From Ramlibacter sp. (GTDB lineage Bacteria > Pseudomonadota > Gammaproteobacteria > Burkholderiales > Burkholderiaceae_C): a stretch of DNA of 13,694 nucleotides. The notes beneath the pieces were generated by a model. It did not search any database and had not been told where the DNA came from. It was given only the letters and a program-made list of their open reading frames with translations. The position numbers and the translations under genes were made by a program. Where the stretch lies: positions 1-13,694 of the forward strand of contig JAJNBO010000025.1 of assembly GCA_021156245.1 (NCBI GenBank), given 5' to 3'. This document shows positions 6,436 through 13,096 of the stretch, piece after piece (position 1 is the first letter of the stretch; each line of letters opens with the position of its first letter).

Positions 6436-7419
6436 ATGCAGTTTTCCCGTCGCCAGATCCTCGCGGCGCTCGGCGCCACGCCGTTCGCCTTCAGCGCCGG
6501 CGTCCGCGCGCAGGCCTACCCCTCGCAGCCGATCAAGATGGTCATCGGCTACAGCACCGGCGGCGCTGCCGACGCCGTGGCACGCGGGCTCGCCATCGGC
6601 CTGCAGAAGGCGCTCGGCCAGCCCATCGTGATGGAGTACAAGCCGGGCGCGGGCGGCGCCATCGCGGCCACAGCCGTTGCGCGCGCACCGGCGGACGGCT
6701 ACACGATCTACCTGGCGGACACCGGCGGCATGTCCATCATTCCCGGCCTGCGGCAGGTGAGCTACGACCCGGCGCGCGACTTCACGCCGCTGTCGTACGT
6801 GGGCTCCTCCGGCCTGGTGGTGCTGGTGAACCCCCAGGTGCCGGCCAATGACATCCCGTCGCTCATCAAGTTGCTCAAGGAAAAACCCGACGCGTACTCC
6901 TACTCGTCCTCCGGCATCGGCTCGCCGCACCACCTGGCGACCGAGCTGTTCAAGCAGATGACGGGCACCGACGCCAAGCACATCCCCTACCGCGGTGCCG
7001 CGTCGGCCCTGGCGGACCTGATGGGCGGACAGGTGCAGATCTCCTTTTCCACCATCGCCCCCGCGCTGTCCCTGATCCAGTCCGGCAAGGTGCGCGCCAT
7101 CGCCGTCACCTCCGGCAAGCGCTCGCCCAGCCTGCCGCAGGTGCCGACGATCGCCGAACAGGGCGTCGCCGGCTACGACGCCACGCCATGGTTCGCCGTG
7201 GTGGCCCCTCCCAACCTGCCGGCGCCCATCGCGTCGCGGCTGCAGGCCGCCTTCGTCACCGCGCTGTCGGACAAGGACGCGGTGGGCGCACTGGAGAAGA
7301 TCGGCGTGGAAGATCTCTCCCCGCGCACGCCCGCCGCCGTCACGCAGTTGATCCGCTCCGACCTGGAGAAGTGGACCCGCGTCACCCGGACCGCCGGCAT
7401 CAAGCTCGAGGAATCCTGA
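6436..7419 (+). CDS. Bug-type TTT substrate-binding protein with Tat-like signal
   Basis: The 327-residue product is a periplasmic receptor of the Bug/TctC family (tripartite tricarboxylate transporter system). After a signal peptide of about 27 residues the mature part has YPSQPIKMVIGYSTGGAADA, KPGAGGAIAATAVARAPADG and HIPYRGAASALADLMGGQVQ, the usual Bug landmarks, and it is of normal family length. The signal has SRRQILAAL followed by a hydrophobic stretch and an AQA cleavage site, so export by the Tat route is plausible. Bug proteins bind carboxylates or related small acids; the ligand is not predictable here. No TctA or TctB membrane genes are present, so it is an orphan receptor. An AGGAGA ribosome site (6425-6430) lies 5 nt before the ATG. 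It sits 53 bp after the crotonase and its stop overlaps the CoA-transferase ATG. Confidence 0.93.
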   Translation: MQFSRRQILAALGATPFAFSAGVRAQAYPSQPIKMVIGYSTGGAADAVARGLAIGLQKALGQPIVMEYKPGAGGAIAATAVARAPADGYTIYLADTGGMSIIPGLRQVSYDPARDFTPLSYVGSSGLVVLVNPQVPANDIPSLIKLLKEKPDAYSYSSSGIGSPHHLATELFKQMTGTDAKHIPYRGAASALADLMGGQVQISFSTIAPALSLIQSGKVRAIAVTSGKRSPSLPQVPTIAEQGVAGYDATPWFAVVAPPNLPAPIASRLQAAFVTALSDKDAVGALEKIGVEDLSPRTPAAVTQLIRSDLEKWTRVTRTAGIKLEES

Positions 7420-8669
7420 TGCCCGTCGACACGCAAGCCGCCCCCCCGGCCACCGGCGGTATGCCGCAGCCGCTGGCCGGCCTGAAGGTGCTGGAACTGT
7501 CGCAGATCATGGCCGGGCCCGTGTGCGGGCTGCTGCTGTCCGACATGGGCGCGGACGTCATCAAGGTGGAGCGCTTTCCCGCGGGCGACGACGCCCGGGG
7601 CTACAGCCGCCCGGGCGACCTCGGCCTGTCACCCGCCTTCGTGATGCTCAATCGGGGCAAGCGATCGGTGGCACTCGACCTGCGACAGGATGCGGGCCGC
7701 GCGGCGTTGCTGCGGCTCGTGCAATCCGCGGACGTGGTGACCGAGAACTTCCGCGTCGGCGCGATGGAGAAGCTGGGACTGGGCTACGAAGCCCTGTCCG
7801 CGGCGAACCCCGCGCTGATCTACTGCGGCATCTCCGGCTATGGCCGCACCGGCCCGATGGCGCAGCAAGGCGGCTTCGACCTGATCCTCCAGGCCTTCAG
7901 CGGCCTCATCAGCGTGACCGGCACCGAAGACGGCGAGCTGTGCAAGCCGGGCATTTCGGTCGGCGACGTCAATGCGGGCATCCTGGCCGCGCTGGGCATC
8001 CTGGCCGCGTACATCGAGCGCTTGAAGACCGGCCGCGGCCAGCGCGTGGACACCTCGCTGCTGCAGGCCTGCATGCAGCAGACCTACTGGTTCGCGGCGG
8101 CCTACCTGTCGCGCGGCATCGTGGCCAAGCCGATGGGCACCGCGCACCCGCTGATCGCGCCCTACCAGACGTTCGCCTGCGCCGACGGCGTCATCGCCAT
8201 CGGCGGCGGCAACCAGTCCAACTGGGAGCGCATCGCCGCGGTGCTGGGTCACCCCGAGTGGCTGGTGGACCCGCGCTTCACCAACGGTGCTTCGCGCCTG
8301 GCGCATCGACGCGAACTCGAGGGACTGATCACGGCGGAACTGAAGCGCGAATCCGCTGCCTTCTGGACGCAGCAGCTGGGCGAAGCCGGCGTGCCGGTCG
8401 GTCCGGTGCAGCGCGTGGACCAGGCGCTGGAGCATCCGCAGACGCGCGCGGTCGGCATGGTCATCGACAACGTCGACGAACGCGCCGGCATCGACCGCGC
8501 CGTCGGCTGCCCGATCCACTTCAGCGGCAGCAGCCCGGCGCGCATCGGCCCCGCGCCCCTGGTGGGCGAGCACACGGGTGAGGTGCTGGAGTCGTTCGGT
8601 TTCGCGGCCGGAGAGATCAGCGGCTTGCTGGAGAGCGGCGCGGCGTTCCAGGCGCCGCTGGGCGGCTGA
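7419..8669 (+). CDS. Class III CoA-transferase (CaiB/BaiF family)
   Basis: The 416-residue product is full length for family III CoA-transferases, which move CoA from one acyl-CoA (such as succinyl-, formyl- or oxalyl-CoA) to a free acid through an aspartyl-CoA intermediate. Landmarks in order: GLKVLELSQIMAGPVCG (21-37), MGADVIKVER (43-52), LNRGKRSVALDLR (77-89), SGYGRTGPMAQQGGFDLILQ (139-158), SVGDVNAGILAALGILAAYI (180-199) and KTGRGQRVDTSLL (203-215). Asp183 in VGDVNAG is the expected catalytic Asp. The start ATG overlaps the preceding TGA, with GAGGA (7408-7412) 6 nt upstream. Together with the Bug receptor and the crotonase it suggests uptake and CoA activation of a carboxylate; the acid is not identifiable. 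Confidence 0.93.
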   Translation: MPVDTQAAPPATGGMPQPLAGLKVLELSQIMAGPVCGLLLSDMGADVIKVERFPAGDDARGYSRPGDLGLSPAFVMLNRGKRSVALDLRQDAGRAALLRLVQSADVVTENFRVGAMEKLGLGYEALSAANPALIYCGISGYGRTGPMAQQGGFDLILQAFSGLISVTGTEDGELCKPGISVGDVNAGILAALGILAAYIERLKTGRGQRVDTSLLQACMQQTYWFAAAYLSRGIVAKPMGTAHPLIAPYQTFACADGVIAIGGGNQSNWERIAAVLGHPEWLVDPRFTNGASRLAHRRELEGLITAELKRESAAFWTQQLGEAGVPVGPVQRVDQALEHPQTRAVGMVIDNVDERAGIDRAVGCPIHFSGSSPARIGPAPLVGEHTGEVLESFGFAAGEISGLLESGAAFQAPLGG

Positions 8670-8676
8670 AGCCGCC
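8661..8676. terminator. Perfect GC hairpin at the CoA-transferase stop codon
   Basis: GGCGGC-TGAA-GCCGCC is a perfect 6 bp stem (7 bp if the loop is reduced) with the TGA stop in its loop. It separates two converging genes whose stops are 24 bp apart. It has no following T-run on either strand, so termination would need to be Rho-assisted or the hairpin may protect the transcript end. Confidence 0.4.
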
Positions 8677-8693
8677 GCTGCCGCACCGGGCCA

Positions 8694-9605
8694 TCACACC
8701 GCTGCAGCGACGGAGGTCAGCAGCTCCCTGAACCACTTGTGGCTCGCGAGCTTGTGCGTGCGCTCGTGCCAGTACAGCGACTGCCGTGCCAGGCCGACCG
8801 TCAGCGGAATCGCAAGCACCTGCAAGCCGAAGACGGGCGCAAGCCGCGTGGCGAAGCGCTCCGGCAACGCCGCCAGCAAGTCCGACTGGCTGACCACGTT
8901 GCACAGGCTCAAGGCGTCCTGCACGTGCAGCACGACCTTTCTCGCGTGGTTGCGCCGCGCGAAAGCCGACTCCAGCGCCTCGTAGGACAAGCCGCTGCGC
9001 GTGCGCTGGACGACCACATGTTCGGCCTCGACGAAAGCAGCTTCCGAGATCCTGGCGCCGCGCACGCCAGGATGGCCCCGCCGCGCCACGCAGACGAAAC
9101 TGTCATTGAACAACGCCTTGAACCGCAAGGTGCTCGCCGGCTCGGCCCACCACGCCAGGCGGAAGTCCACTTCGCCCCGTTCCATCAGGTCGAATGCCCG
9201 CTCCCGATCCGCATTCTGGAAGCGAAGGCGGATGCCGGGGGCTTCCGACCGCAAGCGCTCCATGAGGGGCGGTAGCAGCACGTACTCCACGTACTCCGCG
9301 GCCATGACGGACAGATCGAGCGTCGCGGTGCGCGGGTCGAAGCGATCGGTGCTGGCAAGGAGGAGCTCCGCCTTGCCCAAGACCTCGTCGACCCGCGCCG
9401 CGAGCGAGCGAGCGCGCTCGGTGGGCCCCATGGTCCCGTGCGCATTGACGAAGAGCGGGTCGTCGAAGATGGCACGCAGCCGCCCCAACGCGTGGCTCAT
9501 CGACGGCTGGGCGATGCCTACGTGGCGCGCTGCGCGGCTGACATGTTGTTCAGCCAGGAGCGCCTGGAAGCAGCGCAGCAGGTGGAGATCGATGTTGCTA
9601 GGCAC
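8694..9605 (-). CDS. LysR family regulator, NodD-like branch
   Basis: The 303-residue product has the HTH VSRAARHVGIAQPSMSHALG (22-41), then LRAIFDDPLFVNAHGTMGPT (43-62). The run FDDPLFV followed by GTMGPTERA is typical of the NodD/NahR-like branch, whose members often respond to aromatic or phenolic compounds. The effector domain begins near ATLDLSVMAAEYVEYVLLPP and keeps the branch pattern. The start is GTG at 9605, overlapping the TAG stop of the upstream hydrolase by 8 bp (GTGCCTAG); no ATG is available nearby and the usual MPSNIDLHLLRCF-like N-terminus begins there. GGAG sits just before it, unusually close. It shares a transcript with the hydrolase and lies divergent from the cupin operon, the probable target. 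Confidence 0.9.
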   Translation of the reverse strand: MPSNIDLHLLRCFQALLAEQHVSRAARHVGIAQPSMSHALGRLRAIFDDPLFVNAHGTMGPTERARSLAARVDEVLGKAELLLASTDRFDPRTATLDLSVMAAEYVEYVLLPPLMERLRSEAPGIRLRFQNADRERAFDLMERGEVDFRLAWWAEPASTLRFKALFNDSFVCVARRGHPGVRGARISEAAFVEAEHVVVQRTRSGLSYEALESAFARRNHARKVVLHVQDALSLCNVVSQSDLLAALPERFATRLAPVFGLQVLAIPLTVGLARQSLYWHERTHKLASHKWFRELLTSVAAAV

Positions 9606-10293
9606 GCTCCAGGCTTTCAGCCACGAACCTCACCGCATCGGCGAGTCGTTCACCGTCGAGCTCGCGGTGCCCGCCGGGATAGGCGACCAGGCGCTTGTCA
9701 TCCGATCCTATGGCATCGAACAGATCCAGGGCCCCGGCGCGATCGATGATCTGGTCGTGCCACTGGTGCGTGAACCACACCCTGCATCGAATGCGCTGCG
9801 CGTGCTCCAGGAGATGCTCGCTCGCCGGATAGGCCGCACTCCAAAGCCCGATGGCCGCCACGGAGATTCGCGGCTCCGCCGCCAGCAGGGGAATGCCATA
9901 GGCCGTCCCCATGGAAACCCCCACGTAGCCGACGGGCAAGCCGTGCAGAGCCTCCTGCATGCAAAGCACGTCCAACGCGCGTGAAAAATCCTGCGCCATC
10001 GAGAGGCGGCCCAGGCCCTGGCGCCACGCTGCGCGGAAGGCCTCCTTGGCAACAGCAGGGTCGAGCGAGCCATCCGGTCGACGCTCGCCATGCACGGGCC
10101 CGTCGACCGCGAGCACGGCAATGCCACGTTCGTGGAAAGCGGTTGCGATGGACCGGATCGCTGCGGCCTCCTTGTGTCCGCTGCCACCATGGCCGGCGAG
10201 GACCAGTGCTTTCGGGCTGCCAGGCAACCATGCCGTCGCCGGGACACGCTGCCCGTCGCGATGGACATCGAGGCGAAGAGGAGGCGGCAACAT
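9598..10293 (-). CDS. Alpha/beta hydrolase, dienelactone hydrolase-like
   Basis: The 231-residue soluble protein has the alpha/beta hydrolase order. An oxyanion loop is seen at LVLAGHGGSGHKEAAAIR (30-47), a strand and turn at IAVLAVDGPVHGER (58-71), and the nucleophile elbow at VGVSMGTAYG with Ser127. An acid lies in HQWHDQIIDRAG (Asp180 or Asp184) and the catalytic His in YPGGHREL (His209). It probably hydrolyses an ester, lactone or C-C bond; the substrate is unknown. The ATG at 10293 has no clear Shine-Dalgarno site, and no alternative start lies within the fold. First gene of a two-gene minus-strand unit with the NodD-like LysR, divergent from the cupin/Bug operon, so it may share a pathway with that operon. 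Confidence 0.85.
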   Translation of the reverse strand: MLPPPLRLDVHRDGQRVPATAWLPGSPKALVLAGHGGSGHKEAAAIRSIATAFHERGIAVLAVDGPVHGERRPDGSLDPAVAKEAFRAAWRQGLGRLSMAQDFSRALDVLCMQEALHGLPVGYVGVSMGTAYGIPLLAAEPRISVAAIGLWSAAYPASEHLLEHAQRIRCRVWFTHQWHDQIIDRAGALDLFDAIGSDDKRLVAYPGGHRELDGERLADAVRFVAESLERA

Positions 10294-10345
10294 GCTAGGG
10301 TTAGTACGAATATTGATGGACCCTGCCAGAGGAGGCGATGGTACT

Positions 10346-10367
10346 GGCGGCGTTCAGGATAGCCGCC
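10346..10367. repeat. GGCGGC/GCCGCC inverted repeat in divergent gap
   Basis: Perfect 6 bp arms with a 10 nt loop (gttcaggata), between the hydrolase and cupin starts. It could be an operator half or an RNA hairpin in either leader. GC-only arms this short occur often in GC-rich DNA, so support is weak. Confidence 0.2.
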
Positions 10368-10405
10368 GCTATTCATTCTGTCTATGACGGGAATTCACGC
10401 CCGGA

Positions 10406-10419
10406 GGATGGCGCCATCC
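10406..10419. promoter_or_regulatory. Perfect 14 bp palindrome upstream of the cupin operon
   Basis: GGATGGCGCCATCC reads identically on both strands without a spacer. It lies 43 bp before the cupin ATG, in the 169 bp gap shared with the divergent hydrolase/LysR unit. A compact palindrome in a divergent promoter suggests an operator for a dimeric regulator, or a leader hairpin. The nearby LysR protein would normally prefer a longer interrupted dyad, so another regulator is possible. Confidence 0.4.
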
Positions 10420-10462
10420 AGCATCGAGACGCATCATGCGGCGACCGACGAAGGAGAGCACC

Positions 10463-11077
10463 ATGAGCGAGAGCCCCACCCTGACCCTGGAAACCCTCGA
10501 GCCCACGCCCGAGGAAATGGAAAAGCGCATCGCGCGCTTCAAGAACCTCACACCCACCAAGCGCAACTACAGCGCAGCCAACGACGTCGGCGTTCCCGGT
10601 GAGCTGTATGCGCAATTGGCGGCGCACAGCGTCTTCAAGCTGATGTCACCCCCGGGGAACAAGCGCAAGAACGCCATTCCCGCCGTCTCCGGCGAACCGG
10701 GCGTCGAGGTTTCCATCCTCGACAACCCGCCGGGGCATGGCCCTCGCCTCCACGCGCACATGAAGACCGTCGAATGCTTCATCTGCCTGACCGGTCGGTA
10801 CAAGGTGGCGTGGGGCAACGAAGGACAGTACGAGACCATCCTGGAACCCTACGACTTCATCGCGGTCCCGCCACGTGTGTTCCGTGAAGTCACGAACGTG
10901 AGCGACAGCAATGCACTGATCATGGCGATCATGCAGGGCGGCATCAAGGACGCCTTCAACGACCTGCTCTACGCGCCCAAGTTCGCCGAGAAGGTGCGCA
11001 GGGAATACGGCGAAGAGGTGGTCAAGAACTTCGCCAACCTGGGCGTGACCTTCGGCACCGTCTGGCACGGCAACTGA
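10463..11077 (+). CDS. Cupin-domain protein, probable metalloenzyme of unknown substrate
   Basis: The 204-residue product has a single cupin barrel in its middle (about 80-150). The first metal motif is exact: Gly91, His97-x-His99, Glu104 and Gly111 fit G(X)5HXH(X)4E(X)6G. In the second motif (PPRVFREVTN, 136-145), Pro and Asn fall in the right places but the expected His is Arg141 and the Gly is Arg138. The metal site may therefore have only three ligands from motif 1, perhaps with His92 nearby. A helical N-terminus (10-35, with PEEMEKRIARFKNL) and a C-terminal helix (170-192) extend the barrel. Cupins of this size include dioxygenases and isomerases; no reaction is assigned. AAGGAG (10451-10456) stands 6 nt before the ATG. 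First gene of an operon with a Bug receptor and a broken MDR gene. Confidence 0.8.
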   Translation: MSESPTLTLETLEPTPEEMEKRIARFKNLTPTKRNYSAANDVGVPGELYAQLAAHSVFKLMSPPGNKRKNAIPAVSGEPGVEVSILDNPPGHGPRLHAHMKTVECFICLTGRYKVAWGNEGQYETILEPYDFIAVPPRVFREVTNVSDSNALIMAIMQGGIKDAFNDLLYAPKFAEKVRREYGEEVVKNFANLGVTFGTVWHGN

Positions 11078-11114
11078 CGCGCGCACCGGGTACGAACGAG
11101 AACAGGAGACAAGC

Positions 11115-12086
11115 ATGATCGCCTCGAAACGAACACTGGTGCTGCTGGCTGCGGCCGCACTCGCGCTCCCCGCCCTTGCAGCCACGCCTGCGTATCCCGC
11201 CAAGGCCGTCACGATCCTCGTCGCCTCGGCACCGGGCGGCCCGCTCGACGACGCCGCAAGGCGGCTGGGGCAGCATCTCACCAGCATCTGGAACGTTCCG
11301 GTGGTGGTGGACCACCGGCCCGGCGCCGGCGGGACGATCGCGGCGGCCGCGCTGGCCCGCGCGCCGGCAGACGGCCACACGCTGCTGATCGCGACGCGGG
11401 CGATCGTCGTCAATCCGGCCTTGTACGAGAAGCTGACGTTCGACACCGCGACGGACATCCAGCCGGTTGCCAAGGTCAACGAGCAGCCGACCTTGCTGGC
11501 CGTTGCCAGGCACTTTCCCGCGAAGACTTACGCCGACGTCATTGCCTTGCTGCGCAAGGACCCCGGCAAGTACTCGTTCGGCTCGGCCGGCAACGGCGGC
11601 ATTCCGCACATCGCGGGCGAGATGTTCATGCGCGCCAGCGGCACCAAGATGATCCATGTGCCGTACAAGGGCCTGGCCCCGGTGTTGACGGATATGCAGG
11701 CAGGCCGCATCGACATGACCTTCGCCAGCCCGCAGACGGTGTCGGCCTTCCTCGCCGACGGCCGGCTCAAGGCCATCGCGGTCGCCTCGCCAGCGCGGTC
11801 TCCGCTGAGCCCGGATCTGCCGACCTTCGCCGAGCTCGGACTGAAGGACATGAACATCTCCAGCTGGTATGGCCTCTTCGCGCCGGCGAAGACGGCGCCC
11901 GAGATCGTCCAGAAGATCAACGCCGGAGTCGTGGATTTCCAGAAGTCGGCCGCGGCGCAGAAGTGGCTGCGGGAACAAGGGGCCGAAGCGACGCCGCAAT
12001 CGGTGCAGCAGTTCACCGAGGACTTCCATCGTGATCTGGTCGCCATGTCCGACCTCCTCAAGCGGCTCGGCGTCAAAGCCGAGTGA
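11115..12086 (+). CDS. Bug-type TTT substrate-binding protein with Sec signal
   Basis: The 323-residue periplasmic receptor belongs to the same Bug/TctC family as the one at 6436. The signal peptide is a plain Sec type: MIASKRTLVLL, an Ala/Leu-rich core and an ALA cleavage site near residue 23. The mature part shows YPAKAVTILVASAPGGPLDD, HRPGAGGTIAAAALARAPAD and HVPYKGLAPVLTDMQAGRID. The first binding loop (GGPLDDAAR) differs from that of the other receptor (GGAADAVAR), so they probably bind different ligands. An AGGAGA site (11104-11109) lies 5 nt before the ATG. It follows the cupin by 37 bp and precedes the broken MDR gene by 6 bp, consistent with one operon. No transporter membrane genes are nearby. 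Confidence 0.93.
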   Translation: MIASKRTLVLLAAAALALPALAATPAYPAKAVTILVASAPGGPLDDAARRLGQHLTSIWNVPVVVDHRPGAGGTIAAAALARAPADGHTLLIATRAIVVNPALYEKLTFDTATDIQPVAKVNEQPTLLAVARHFPAKTYADVIALLRKDPGKYSFGSAGNGGIPHIAGEMFMRASGTKMIHVPYKGLAPVLTDMQAGRIDMTFASPQTVSAFLADGRLKAIAVASPARSPLSPDLPTFAELGLKDMNISSWYGLFAPAKTAPEIVQKINAGVVDFQKSAAAQKWLREQGAEATPQSVQQFTEDFHRDLVAMSDLLKRLGVKAE

Positions 12087-12092
12087 TCCCGG

Positions 12093-13059
12093 ATGGAGCC
12101 GCCCACGATTCTGGTCCTGCAGGTCGCCGCCCCTGGCGGTCCGGATGCGCTGCGGGCCGCGTCGCGCCCACTGCCCGTCGCACGCGAACACGAGGTGGTG
12201 GTGAGGCGAATACAAGTGGATGCCGCCGTTGCCGGCCGTTCCCGGCAACGAGATGGCCGGCGTGGTGTCGGCAGTCGGCGCGCAGGTCGATGGCGTCCGG
12301 TTGGGGCAGCACGTGCTCGTCAGCTCTCGGGAATTGCCTGTACGAGGCGGCTGCTACGCAGACGCTGTCGCGGTGCCTGCGGAGGCCGTGTTTGCGCTGC
12401 CGTCCAGCGTCTCCTTCACGGACGCGGTGAGCCTGCCCAACTACCAGCTGGCGGGGGCCCTTCTGTACGAATCGGGAGTGCCGCGGCCACGCAGCATTGC
12501 GGTCTACGGCGCCTCCGGCGGCGTTGGCCTGGCCGTCTCCCAACTCGCCACCGCGGGAGGCATTCACTGCATCGGCATCGTGAGCGCGGCGGAGAAGGCG
12601 GCTTTCGTGCGCGCTGCGGGGATTACCGAGGTCCTGCTGCGCACCGATGACCTGCCCTCCCGGGTGATGCAACTCACCCAGGGACGCGGCGTCGACGTCG
12701 TTTACTCACACGCAGGGCCGGACATGATCCGCAACCTGGACCTGCTCGCGCCGCGGGGCACCTTGCTGTCGTACAGCCATCTCGGGGGGTTCATGCCGGA
12801 GGCCGACTTCTATGGCGCACTGCGCCAGCGTCTGGGCCGGAGTCTCGGCGTCCGCGTCTATTCCATCCACACATTGGACGACGAGCGCGAAACGCGGCGT
12901 CGATTGATGAACGAGGCCATCGATCTCATGGCACGAGGCAAACTGAAGCCACCCGCACCCACGCGGTGGCCACTCAGTCGGGCAGCGGACGCGCATGCCG
13001 CCATGGAATCGCGTCAAACGCTGGGAAAGCTGGTGTTGATTCCCGACAGCCTCTGGTGA
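12093..13059 (+). pseudogene. Zinc-free MDR (quinone oxidoreductase-like) gene broken by internal deletion
   Basis: The ATG at 12093 opens a normal GroES-like N-terminus: MEPPTILVLQVAAPGGPDAL through EHEVVVRR, ending near 12206-12209. The continuation, GEYKWMPPLPAVPGNEMAGV, lies in the next frame (GGC at 12205 onward), behind a TGA at 12202-12204. About 15 residues normally found between these blocks are missing, so a deletion of 3n+2 bases (roughly 44) with frameshift is inferred. The rest is well conserved: an NADPH loop VYGASGGVGLAV near 12505-12540, RGVDVVYSHAGPD and APRGTLLSYSHLG, up to TLGKLVLIP. The family reduces quinones, enones or enoyl compounds with NADPH. A shortened 279-residue product could start at the ATG at 12220, but it lacks part of the substrate domain. 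It closes the cupin/Bug operon. Confidence 0.8.
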
Positions 13060-13094
13060 GGCGACCGAGACCGCCGCACGAACCTCCAGCAGAG
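13051..13094. terminator. Imperfect inverted repeat between converging genes
   Basis: CTCTGGTGAGG (13051-13061) pairs imperfectly with CCTCCAGCAGAG (13083-13094) across the 37 bp gap between the MDR stop and the exporter stop. The pairing has one mismatch and one bulge, and there is no T-run. It is offered only as a possible transcript-end structure. Confidence 0.2.
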
Positions 13095-13096
13095 CG

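Noticed and set aside
7523..8581. Open frames inside the CoA-transferase gene on both strands
   Set aside because: Low-complexity Arg/Gly/His-rich translations, while the CoA-transferase frame carries a full set of family motifs.
11022..12248. A 408-codon minus-strand frame opposite the second Bug gene
   Set aside because: It mirrors the codon bias of the Bug gene and has no recognisable family features or ribosome site.
12220..13059. Treating the 279-residue MDR frame as an intact gene
   Set aside because: It lacks the N-terminal part of the GroES-like domain, and that part is present immediately upstream in another frame, so a broken gene is the better reading.
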